Source: Dioszegia crocea (lineage: Eukaryota; Basidiomycota; Tremellomycetes; Tremellales; Bulleribasidiaceae). From it: a stretch of DNA of 64,000 bases. The stretch is taken from positions 1,536,181-1,600,180 of the forward strand of contig BCKK01000003.1 in the NCBI GenBank assembly GCA_001600615.1, written 5' to 3'. The position numbers were made by a program, and so were the translations under genes. Each line of letters starts with the position of its first letter. Position 1 is the first letter of the stretch. Shown piece by piece: positions 1-9,889 of this stretch. A model generated the notes under the pieces. It worked only from the letters and a program-made list of their open reading frames with translations, searched no databases and was not told the DNA's origin.

Positions 1-1310
1 GTATCATCGATGACTTTGTTGGATTATCAAAGGTGCTCTTTGAGCGCTTGGGGGACCGCTGCCGCTTCTGGATTACGATCAACGAACCACACATCTTCAC
101 CGCGTTCTCTAGCCTGACGTACATGAAGACTAGATGGGACAATGATTCATCCTACGGCAAGTGAGTCGTGTCCGAATTTCCGAATTAGTTCTATACTGAC
201 CGCTTCCTCAGGCTAGCTCGAACTTTGCTCCTGTGCCACGCAAAGACTGTCGACCTGTACCGTCGCAGATTCCAGGCCGAGCAGAAGGGCACAATCGGCA
301 TCACCTTTGTAAGCTCCTTCGCCTCGTCTAGTCTTCCCAGCTGATCAAACAGAACTGTGACTGGGCCGAACCTCTAGACGACTCGTCTGAGGCAAAAGAG
401 GCAGCGCAGAACATCCGCCATCACGTTCTGAGCCTGGTACGTACTCTCCACGAGCTTGAAGCCCACCTCTGACGTCACAGTATGCCGATCCAATCTTCCT
501 CGGCTCATGGCCCGAGTACATGAAGAAAGAGCAGGGCGAGGAAAATCTACAGTTCAGCGAAGAAGAGTGGAAGTTGGTTAAGGGTTCTTCGGAATTGTGA
601 GCTTTCCCTGGTGTAGATCATGCCTTGTATTGAGAAAGGCGGCTGACAGACAGCTTCGGCCTGAATCACTACGGAACCTCCTACACGACCGGAAAGCGTC
701 TCGATCGGTCCAAGGCGGATCCTTTCCGCGTAGGCTTCGGGCATTATGAGCAAGTGTACGAAAAGGACGGTAAGGTGATTGGGAACAAGGGACAGAACGG
801 GCATCCATACGATGGTGAGCAGTAGTCTTCTACCCGCCCTCTGTCAACTCAGCTGATATTCAAGTACCATGGGGTTTCCGGAAATTGCTGCAGTACATTG
901 CGGACCGATATACCCGCGCCGACAACCTCGCCATCTACATTACCGAGAACGGTTTCCCAATCCAGGACGAGGATCTCCTTACGCGCGAACAAGCAATCGA
1001 CGATATTCAGCGTCAGACATACTATGCTGGATATCTCAGGCAGCTATTTGAGGCTAGTAGAGATGACGGGATCAACATTGGCGGATACATGGCCTGGTCT
1101 TTGCTAGAGTGAGCTCGGTCCCCTTCAATACCCCAGGCCGAACGCTGGTTGGAAACCCGCTAATCGATTAGCAATCTCGAATGGCACAATGGTTACAAGC
1201 CAAGGTTCGGGATCACAATCGTGGATCGACAAGATGGGTTCAAGCGATATCCGAAAGATTCAGCATTCATGCTGAGGGATATCTTCCAGCATGTGATGCA
1301 GAAAAACTAG
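1..1310 (+). CDS. Beta-glucosidase, glycoside hydrolase family 1 (3' part; 5' end outside window)
   Basis: GH1 enzymes hydrolyse beta-glucosides by a retaining mechanism with two glutamates. Both are visible: the acid/base Glu in TINEP (near 80) and the nucleophile Glu in YITENGFP (near 945). Further GH1 landmarks are FFGLNHYGTSYTT, the late YMAWSLLDNLEW aglycone-site motif and the terminal RFGITIVDRQ. Exons by splice signals and frame: <1..160, 212..308, 353..436, 481..596, 654..814, 865..1108, 1172..1310, ending in TAG. The start is missing, so a signal peptide cannot be judged; substrate (cellobiose or a plant glucoside) is unknown. Family assignment is firm. Confidence 0.93.
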
Positions 1311-1456
1311 GCTGTAGGGATATGTAAGGTGAAGAATTGGTATGCTGGAGTCAAATAGTATGCAGCAAAGATCTCAGCCAAGATACATTCCTGATGGCCT
1401 TAAAGCAGCATCGCAAATACAACGTTCTCGACTCCTGTTTCCGCATTGGCGTTCCA

Positions 1457-4400
1457 TCATCTAGGAGCCAGCGCAGCAACCATATCCGCGTCCCTTCGTC
1501 GTCTTTCTGCACGTTGTTGTGCCTGTGCGGTAGGGGTGCTACCCAGAGCTCGAGCCGTCTTGGCGAGGATGACAGCCAGTCGATTTGGCCTGACGGCGGC
1601 GTAGTTGCCTTGTCTTATCGAGGGTTCGAGGTAAGCCGCGACAGCATCGGAGAGGACGATGTTCAAAGTCTGACGGTATTAGCTGAGATCGGCGGCAAGA
1701 ACGTTCGCTGAGGTCCTCGCTTGATAACCAGACTCACCAATTTGATCTCGTCGAACACACGGTCCAAATCAGGTTTATCGAGGCGTTTGATTTCAGTCTC
1801 TATGAACGTCACGTCTGCCAAAACGCTCGACAGCGCGGCCTCATTAAGCTTTTGAACCTCTTTACCGCATAACGTAGCCTACCATTAGCCCATAGCCAAT
1901 ACGAGACTCACCATCAACCAAGTTTGAATGCTCTGCAGTGCACTAGCATAGGCGCGCGTCTTGACTTCCTCATTCAACCCGATCAACACCGAATCGACAT
2001 ACGCCGTCAAAAAGGTGATCATTTCAAACACGTACGTGCTCGGCTCGGTCGATGTGGATTGTGGCCGAGCCGGCGTCCAAGAGTATTCGGCAAGTTCAAA
2101 GAATGAGCTGAGTTTGGAAGAGATTACGGTGTTGATTTGAGATTCGGCCAGTGTTAAGGTGCGCTGGAAAGATTCTGTCGAGGATAGTTTGACTGGCCCG
2201 CCACGTTGGGATGCACTGGTCATCAGCGATGAACGTATCACGAGGTTAGACTTACCGTAGACCTGCTAGAACACCCTCGAGCTCATCGCATGCTGTAGCG
2301 AAATGCTCCAGATTCACTACGACTTGGGCGATTTGAGACAAGTTGTTCATCCCCTTCAGACGTTTCCCAATCTCAGACGCGACGTGGTCCGTCAACAGTC
2401 CGTCTAGAGACTAGATGATTGTTAGCTGCGGGCATCCCGTAGATGGATGGTACGTTAGCTCACCTTGCGTAGAACTTCGTCAATATCAAGATGATGTTGA
2501 CTGGCGACACCATCTGTAAATTGGTAGAACTGATCGACGAAGTTTCGGATGTTGATGCAGCACATAGGGTAGGTTTGGGAGAATGGCATTGGTTGAGGGA
2601 AGCTTTGCCTATGCCTGTCAGCTGAATGTTCCCAAGAGGGCAGGTCCTCATCTAGCTTACATGGCCAGAGATTCTTTTTCGCCAAGCGCAAGCCAGCACA
2701 CACCTGCTACTTGATCGAACTCCTCTGCATCATTCACCATCATGGGCTGATTGTCGTCATCCATAATGATCTACAACGTCAGCTGAATCCTCATCCCTCG
2801 AGATGTTCCGCTAAGCTCACTTGATCAAAGTCCACACTGAACTTGCGGCGCAGTAGATCCGAGTATCGCTCGAACAGAGTGATCAGCAGTCCATTTAGCT
2901 CAGTGACGTTATATCCGTAGTCCTGATCTATCAGCTAAGGTCGGTGATAATACATCGGGACATTAAAGCTCACCTCCAATGTCTGAACGAAAAGCAATAC
3001 CTCTCTTTTTACATCCAAAAACACCTCGGCATCCTCGCATCCCTTTAGACCACCGCCTACGACCTCCACCATCCGCACGCACATCTCATCCCATAATTCG
3101 TCGACGTCATTCTGGCTCCTGAAATCAGGCATGACCCGCGCGACATGCGACTCAATGATGAAGAATCCGACGAGTTCTTGCATCAGGCTAGGGAGGGTAG
3201 TGGGGAGGGTATGGGGTGATGTGGATAGGCGAGAAGTCAGGATGAGGTTGAGTTGGGTCTGAAGGATCAGCATAGGTCGGGTGAGTCATGCTCAGGGCTA
3301 TACGCACTTTTCGATCTCGCTGATAGTTGCGTTGTATTTCCGGCTTTGCATCTAGGGCCTCGTGTATGTGTACACATTGGAACAAGGGTCGGAAATCAAT
3401 CTTGATCTCGTCGTTATTGAGCGCATCAACTGAGGTATAAGCTGCAATCTTCAAATCTACATGACGAGTACTAGAGGCTTTCAACTCACACCCTGATCTT
3501 TCGTTATACACCAGCTCCAGAGCCCCACCGACTCGCGCTAGCCGCACGCCGCCATCACGCTCCCGCTTAGCTCTCCACTTCTTTATCCGGTTGGTCATTT
3601 GCTCCTGAGCCAGCATGCCCACTTTAGCACTACTCTCTCTAACGTCAAAGAGCCAGGACTTCGTAGAAGCCGTCACGGCGTCTTTGATGGATAAACGGAG
3701 TGAAGGGAGGGATGATAGTAAATGGGAGTAGAAGGGCGTTTGGGATATCGAGGGTGGTGGGAGGTGTAGTAGATCTTCCAGAGACTGTGGTTCGGTCAGC
3801 TAAGCAACGACGAAGGGACGTGGCAGGCAACTCACTCGCAAGGCACCCCAATACTTTCCCTCTCTGATCATCTGTCCAACGCGATGGACCAGATCCAGGA
3901 GTCGCAAACATGTCTGCAGCGTTTCTATCGCGTCGTCCATATGTCTCGCGACCTTCTTCTGCTCCAGCAGTGCTCGCTTCTGTATTTCCATCAGTAAAGA
4001 TACTCCTGAATGGAGGGAGAATGGTGCTAACCTTCTCACCCAGTGACCGCCCAACATCCCCCATCTGCCCATCTAGCTCCCCAATCCGCCGACGGAGATG
4101 CACCGTCCCTTGCCGAATCGTCAACAGCGTCTGGACGCTGGATACGAAGTCCTTCAAGACTCAGCTTTCACTCCATTGCACCATGATTGAGTCTGACAGC
4201 TCACCTCATAGTTCTCTTCGCAGATCTTCTCAATCTCCCGCTCTTTCTCCTCGACGAAAGTATCCAACGACCGGAGATACAGCTGCTCAGAATCGGTATC
4301 CTGGATGGACTTAATGAGCGGTGCAAGCGCTTCCAGATTCTCGGTATTTGAAGAAGATGGATCTATAGAGATCTAATTCATCAGCTAGTGTGACTCAAGA

Positions 4401-4479
4401 AGCAAGGGGTGTGGCATACCTGCTGCAGCTGAAGCTCGAGCTCAGCCGAGGTGAATGTCGGCCGTGCTTTCCGAATCAT
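1457..4479 (-). CDS. SEC15: Exocyst complex component Sec15
   Basis: Sec15 is the exocyst subunit that links the Rab GTPase Sec4 on secretory vesicles to the tethering complex at sites of polarised growth. The spliced product (about 781 aa, usual family size) carries typical Sec15 stretches: TASTKSWLFDVRESSAKVG, ALELVYNERSG, KIDFRPLFQCVHIHE, then PFSQTYPMCCINIRNFVDQ and the helical C-terminal domain. Exons (minus): 4420..4479, 4205..4372, 4040..4151, 3836..3979, 3490..3784, 3308..3429, 2974..3258, 2821..2927, 2661..2770, 2464..2614, 2256..2410, 1912..2215, 1738..1857, 1457..1669; the sum is divisible by three. The acceptor of the second-last intron is ambiguous: an alternative at 1879 gives a 33-nt intron and seven extra residues, also in frame. 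Start at 4479 begins MIRKARPTFTSAE. It is divergent to ELC1, which starts 367 bp away. Confidence 0.92.
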
Positions 4480-4846
4480 GCTCGACGGTACTCAGTCGGA
4501 ATCGACCAGTATTTCTTCCAGATTTCGGGGCAGAGTATCTCGCAGATGAGAAGGCTGATATGCCCACTTGTCCGAGGTCTTCTGTTGAGGCGAATATGGG
4601 TGTATTCACGGTGGTATGGACACTAGCACTGTGATCCCCCCTCGTCAACCTTTGGTGCGTGCCTGAATTACACCGAAGCCCGTGCGCATTTCCGATCTCC
4701 GACGCGAGCCATGACTTTCGCGCCTTATGATCTTGCTTATGACTTTTGACCATATCTTGAGCCTTCTTGAGCCTTAGATACACCCTCAAGACAGCAAATA
4801 CGGGCCCCGCTGTCTCTATTTGCGAAACAGCAGCCCAAATAATACA
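4480..4846. other. Divergent intergenic region SEC15 / ELC1
   Basis: This 367-bp gap separates two divergently transcribed genes and must hold both promoters. I see no clear TATA box and no supported gene; open frames here are chance frames. Confidence 0.5.
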
Positions 4847-5326
4847 ATGGCAGACGATTTCGTCCTGCTGGAATCGGCAGACGGTTACACATTCGTCGTC
4901 TCTCGAAAAATCGCCATGGCGAGCGGGACCATGAAGTCTATGCTGGAAGAAGGAGGTGAGCTTACTAATGATATAAACTTGAGTATAGCGCCCTTGCCTA
5001 TGTGTCCAGGAGCTGATTCAAACAGCGGCCTTCGCTGAGTCCGAGTCGAACACTGTGAAACTCGCATATCGGTGAGATACATGCCTCTTGTCCCCTGTGT
5101 TGCGGACAGCGCTGATCTTCGCTACCAGAGGGGTCATACTGCAAAAAGTCATTGAGTATCTCGCCTTCAAAGTACAGTATGCGGATGTGACGACGGAGGA
5201 GATAACGGAGGATTTCACGGATCGGATAGATCCTTACATCGCCCTGGAGCTGTAAGTCCTCTTGGTCTGGGTCAATAGCAGTGCTGATTCTATAGTCTGA
5301 CAGCGGCCGACTTCCTCGACGCATGA
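4847..5326 (+). CDS. ELC1: Elongin C (Skp1/BTB-fold ubiquitin-ligase adaptor), with a 1-nt frame problem at intron 1
   Basis: Elongin C is a small Skp1-like adaptor that links substrate receptors to cullins and, in yeast, helps turn over stalled RNA polymerase II. The product starts MADDFVLLESADGYTFVVSR, continues IAMASGTMKSML, then ELIQTAAFAESESNTVKL, GVILQKVIEYLAFKVQY, and ends IALELLTAADFLDA, matching the family end to end at about 107 aa. Exons: 4847..4955, 5010..5071, 5129..5251, 5296..5326. Exons 2-4 join in frame, but the only good donor for intron 1 (4956, GTGAGC) with acceptors at 5009 or 5012 leaves one extra nucleotide. Either the splice site is non-canonical, there is a sequence error, or the gene has a frameshift. 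Identity is clear despite this. Confidence 0.85.
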
Positions 5327-5505
5327 CCCACTCGACTCCCTCACATCCAGTCACCGCAACCTGTATAATACCGCCACCGATGTATAATAACACCTCTCGC
5401 TGCGAATCTCTGGACTTCAAACTTCTTCTGGCTCGGCCTCGCACATGCCGTCTGCTGTGGACTCTCGCTATCGTCTCGTCCACCTCCTACCTCTTCTAAG
5501 CCATT

Positions 5506-5841
5506 ATGGGCAACTTATGCTCCGAACGAGACGGAATGATCAGGACCCCGTTGCCGTTGCCCTTCAATGAAAGGCTTGGTGCAGATCTCGCTCCTTACCC
5601 TTATCCGTCTCTGCTGATGTTTGGCGAGTGCTTGTTGGGATGCTGGGCAGGTCTACCTGTCTCGGTAACGCCAATGAACGCGCATAGACGAGCACTTCTG
5701 AGATACCATCAGTTGTCAGTGAATAAGATACTCTGGCACAGTCATCAGGGGATCCTTGCTCTATTACAAGCACAGGGACAGTACAATCAGGCTCTCCTCT
5801 CTGATATTATCCTTCTCTCATCGGTGGTAAGTACATGGTGA
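5506..5841 (+). CDS. Unsupported small ORF downstream of ELC1 (hypothetical)
   Basis: An open frame of 111 codons starting MGNLCSERD (an N-myristoylation-like MGxxxS start) lies 180 bp after the ELC1 stop, behind a pyrimidine-rich leader. Two good donor-like sites (GTAAGT near 5827 and GTGAGT near 5839) sit at its 3' end, so a spliced gene is possible, but I cannot identify following exons. I recognise no domain; a chance ORF in the ELC1 3' region is equally likely. Confidence 0.25.
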   Translation: MGNLCSERDGMIRTPLPLPFNERLGADLAPYPYPSLLMFGECLLGCWAGLPVSVTPMNAHRRALLRYHQLSVNKILWHSHQGILALLQAQGQYNQALLSDIILLSSVVSTW

Positions 5842-6143
5842 GTATTAGGTCATCTATCGGGGCATCGCCCGCGGCACGCAGCTTGAGATGAGCGCTTGAC
5901 TCGTGATAAGGTGTCAGTAAACGTTATGATCGCGAGGGCTGCCAGGAGTCCTGTGACACGTTGAGCACTGTTCAGTCTGCGCCGCCATAGCTCAGGCCCA
6001 TGCTGGTCTGATATAATGAGACGGAATGCATCATGCAAGACGAGGAATGCTGTTCGACGGCCGGTTAATCAAATTGCCGAAAGGTTGTCTTTCGACCGAA
6101 AGGCTTCTTCAGCTCACTATCGTACGTTCATACCACCTACACG

Positions 6144-7580
6144 ATGCGCGCCTATCAGATATCCAAGCTCGCCCACCCGTCCGAGATCAAGACGTACGTC
6201 CTGGCGCTGTTCTTTCAGTTGACGAAACGCTGATCAAGCCAGATCTGACAATGTCCCCGAACCAAAAGTCGCCAAGGGCAACATCCTTGTCGACGTCTAC
6301 GCGACTGGTCTGAACTTCTTCGAGTATGTTGTTAAGATCTGCGATATCAAGGCCTCGGTGCTGATAATGCAGCATCCTACAAGCTCAGGGCAGATATCAG
6401 AGTATGTCTACAAGACTAGCTCTGGGGATAATAGCTGATGGATAGTGAAACCACCATTACCTTTCGTCCTCGGAGCGGAATTTGCCGGCGTGGTCAATGC
6501 CAGCTCTCCAACCCCGAAGGGGTGCAAATATAAGGCTGGAGGTGAGCTCCCGTTCTCTCCAAAACACTCGAGACTGAGCTTACGTTCTCAGATAGGGTAT
6601 ACGGCTTTGCCCAAGGGGCGTACGGAGAGCAGGTCTCTGTGAATCCCATGCTGCTCTGTCGCGTCCCAGATCATCTCAGCTTCGAGCAGGCGTCTGTTGT
6701 TGCCATGTGCGTTCTGCCTCGGTGTGAGGTGCAACTAGGCTGATTGAGCAGAACGTACCCGACCAGCTATGCGGGTATAGTAGACCGCGGACAGGCTAAA
6801 GCCGGTACGTCAATAAACTGACTCCGCCGTACTGAAAGCTGATCCAAACAGGTGATTGGGTTCTCGTTCATGCCGCAGCTGGAGGAGTCGGAATCGCGGC
6901 ATGTCAGATAGCCAAGGGTATGTGACATGCCAATCCAAACTTTCAGCTCACACAGTGCACAGTCTCTTGCTGACGCCCAGCTCTCGGCTGCAAAGTCATC
7001 GGAACAGCCTCCACAACAGCCAAGCGCGAAATCTGCATGACCCGAGGTGGTGCCGACCATGCCGTAGACTATACCCAGCCCAACTGGCAGAAAGAAGTCA
7101 TGGCGCTCACGGGGGGTGCGGGCGTCGACATCGTCTATGACCCAGTGGGCATGATCATCCCTTCTTTGAAGTGCGTAGCGTGGAATGCTAGATTGGTGGT
7201 GGTGGGCTTTGTCGCTGGGTCTATCGAGAAGGTACCCGCGAATTTGGCGTTGTTGAAGCAGGTATCGATAACGGGATTGGCATTTGGTCAAACATACCGT
7301 AAGTTCATGCAGCAACAGAGGGGCCAAGTGCTGATGAAGTATAGTGAAAGATCCCCCTGCGGCGTTCAAAGTCCAAAATGAGGTGTTCAAACTTCTTGAT
7401 TCCAAGAAGGTGACGCCGGTTACTTTTGAGCCAGTCTATGAGGGCCTCAATGAGGTGTCGCGCGGATTGCAAGATCTGGAGGGGAGGAAGACTTGGGGGA
7501 AAGCGGTTGTGCGAGTGAGGGATAGTAAGGGCGGGGTCATTGGCGGAGGATCGGAGCAAGGGGTCAGGGCGAAATTGTAG
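6144..7580 (+). CDS. Quinone oxidoreductase-type medium-chain dehydrogenase/reductase (NADPH)
   Basis: Zinc-less MDR enzymes of this class reduce quinones or alpha,beta-unsaturated carbonyls with NADPH. Seen: N-terminal GroES-like domain (NFFDILQAQGRYQMKPPLPF, then LGAEFAGVV), the Rossmann motif VLVHAAAGGVGIAACQIAK, LGCKVIGTAST, GGAGVDIVYDPVG and a C-terminal GKAVVRV strand. No structural-zinc cysteine cluster is apparent. Exons: 6144..6193, 6243..6323, 6373..6401, 6446..6541, 6592..6706, 6752..6804, 6852..6917, 6981..7298, 7345..7580, giving 347 aa in frame. A 29-nt third exon is needed to restore the conserved DILQAQGRYQ. The C-terminus carries a short Gly-rich extension. The natural substrate cannot be read from sequence. 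Confidence 0.9.
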
Positions 7581-7879
7581 TATCTATACGCGGAGTTTGG
7601 ACGTGGAAAGTCACTGAGCCTTGCTTAGGATATCTGCAGCTAGTTTCAGATACTCGCGCGTGCTTACCCCTGGCCTGCTGTTTCCTAGGCTCACAAAGGG
7701 AGTGAGTGGTACGGCTCTTCCTTTGATGGACGTACGGCTTCGAGCCTCGGAGCCGTGCCCGTACGTGACCCCTCCTGATATGTACTCTACATTACACTTC
7801 GTTCACCAACAGCCGTTATCCTGGCTACTCGTATCCGTTCCACTGTCACAGCCTCCACAAGTTCGAACTCACTTCCACT

Positions 7880-8176
7880 ATGTCTACCAATGACACCCAA
7901 ACGGGCTCGAAAGAGATTCCCCGGACAACCAGCCCCCAAACCCTCGACTCCACGAGTGGCACAACCTCGTCATCAACAGCCGGAGGTCAACCTACAGAGC
8001 GTGCAGTCGGCGCGGCGCCTCAAATGAGAGAGGCAAGTCAAAGGCAAGATACTGCCAGATCGACAAGCTCAAACCACTCGTCGGTTTTCAGCAAAGCTCC
8101 TCAGTCCCGTCAGGACAGTGGGGCAGACTTTGACGGCTATGTGCCAGCGAACGAGGAGTGGGCTGCGCCTCAGTGA
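7880..8176 (+). CDS. Short Ser/Thr-rich intronless ORF (hypothetical)
   Basis: This 98-codon frame begins MSTNDTQTGSKEI and is rich in Ser, Thr, Gln and Gly, with no membrane segment or known domain. Its composition is like the disordered proteins elsewhere in the window, and it has a tidy start after a CT-rich leader and a TGA stop in DEEWAAPQ-like context. Nothing identifies its role. It could be a stand-alone small protein or one exon of a larger transcript. Confidence 0.4.
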   Translation: MSTNDTQTGSKEIPRTTSPQTLDSTSGTTSSSTAGGQPTERAVGAAPQMREASQRQDTARSTSSNHSSVFSKAPQSRQDSGADFDGYVPANEEWAAPQ

Positions 8177-8764
8177 GTGGGAAGCGTATAGTACGTGTAC
8201 TATCAGGTAGATTGAGGGGCGATGGGCGCTACACCTCATGAGGGCGGGGAGCAAGCGTGTGCGTATTAGGGGGCCGGGAGTATGCGGTTCGGCCTGAATC
8301 AATGCACGGTACATGCTGAGCTGTCAGACCTATCCGATGCGTGTTGTCGCATGAAGTATGATTAGCTCCGGTTGGGTATTGCGGTATGATGCTTGCTCAA
8401 AGACGCAAACAACCTCGGCCCAAGCTCCTGACCAATGCCGACGCCAGCTTGCTCCATACGTGCCTTTGAATCATGACATCGATATCGCCAGAAATGAGGG
8501 CTGCGTCGAACCATTCTAAGATGATGAGTACAGCAAAGAGGATCCGAAAGACAGTCAGATATGGCAAGGTAAGTGTTTCGTTTAGGATTAAGGCAGTGAT
8601 GATCTCAGGCCACTATGTGTCCTCGGGGTCGATACGTCGTTTTTACACAAAGGGATGGCAGCCGGATCCGACTCCGCCATTGTTAGCTCCCGGAAGTCAG
8701 GATCATGACATGCTTAAGATTGTCAAGCATGTTCAATCGCGAGAGACAAAGGTCTACAAAGCGA
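8177..8764. other. Intergenic region before SUB1 3' end
   Basis: This 588-bp stretch has scattered short frames on the plus strand (the longest near 8473-8796 overlaps the real SUB1 terminal exon antisense). I see no supported gene or repeat. Confidence 0.4.
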
Positions 8765-9455
8765 CTACGACGCTCCCTCGAGCAGCTCATCAATGAGCTC
8801 TATGTTTTCTTTAAGGGCTTTCCACTGGATCATCAGCATCGGTCATGATTGAATATGGTAAGGTGTAAAAGCGTACCTGATCCAGGTTCAAGCTGATACC
8901 TTTCTTTCCAGGCTTCATATCCCCACTAGCCTTATCTTTGTATGTCTAGTCGTGTCAGCTGATGCTTCTTGAGAGCTGGACTACAGCCCAGCACGAGGCA
9001 AACATACCTCCCGGATATCGATCAACATTGCCCCTTTGAACTCGTTGATAGTGACACGCTTATATTCGGACAACTGACCAATCAGCTGTTACTCTCTCTC
9101 GATCCAAGGGTCACGCCCAGACTAGCACTCACGTTCACACAAGGTCTCCCTTCAGCCGTTTCCTGTTTTGTGCCGATCTCAGCACCAGACTCTTTCGCCT
9201 TGGATTCAGGCTTGACTGTCGATTTCGATTTCTTCCCTTTCAGCTCCTCTCACTGTTTGGTATGCTAGATTTCACGGCTCACTTTACTGGTCTCCGCCTT
9301 AGGCTCAGACTTCCGCTTCTTGGAGGGCTTCACCTACACTGTCAGCTTCGACGCGTCGCCAATCTTCGAGCGGCACGGACGAAAGGTTGACTCACCACTT
9401 CTTCTTCAGATTCTTCAAGGAGCTCATCCTCATCTGGATCTTGGATTCTGGGCAT
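8765..9455 (-). CDS. SUB1: Transcriptional coactivator PC4 / Sub1
   Basis: PC4/Sub1 binds single-stranded DNA and general transcription factors and helps RNA polymerase II and III initiation. The product (about 139 aa) has an acidic N-terminus (MPRIQDPDEDELLEESEEEV), a Lys-rich stretch (VKPSKKRKSEPK), then the PC4 domain: YKRVTINEFKGAMLIDIRE, ASGDMKPGKKGISLNLDQW and KALKENIELIDELL. Exons (minus): 9396..9455, 9283..9333, 9133..9246, 9008..9073, 8877..8945, 8765..8824, in frame. The intron between exons 2 and 3 is 36 nt with the acceptor chosen; acceptors 3 or 15 nt further on also keep the frame. The promoter is shared with the divergent TRP-like gene. Confidence 0.9.
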
Positions 9456-9889
9456 CGCAACGGTGTTTCAAGGTGGATAGATGACAGTAGGCAAGATGTA
9501 TAGATGGTTGGTGGACATCCTCCACATCGGGTCCGATCACCTTTCGGCTTCGGGCTTCGGCTTCGGATGTCCGAGCGGGCGTCATTAAGAGGCCCGTGCG
9601 TCAAATCGGTTTGCCGCAGAAGCAAAAGTTCGCCTTCAATCTTACATTCACCCTCTTGCCTATAGTCATCTACATCGCCTTCCCATCAGACATGGCGCAC
9701 CGTCTGGCAGAGATATGAGCAGGCCCTGCAAAGTATAGCCACCGAAAAATTGATATAGCTCGTCAAAGTCGAAACGGCGGTAGCTGCGTGTAGGCTACGT
9801 CTGCCAGGGAAGCACAGCAGATATTCTTGGTGAGTTTCAGCTAGGAAGGCTTCGAGCTTCGTAGTTGTCGTACTGATACACAGTCAGCA
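9456..9889. other. Divergent intergenic region SUB1 / TRP-like gene
   Basis: This 434-bp gap lies between two divergent starts. It contains a short purine/pyrimidine repeat (CTTCGGCTTCGGGCTTCGGCTTCG type, near 9543-9568) but no convincing gene. Confidence 0.4.

Noticed and set aside
8473..8796. 107-codon plus-strand frame
   Set aside because: Its end is antisense to the true SUB1 terminal exon and it has no recognisable domain.
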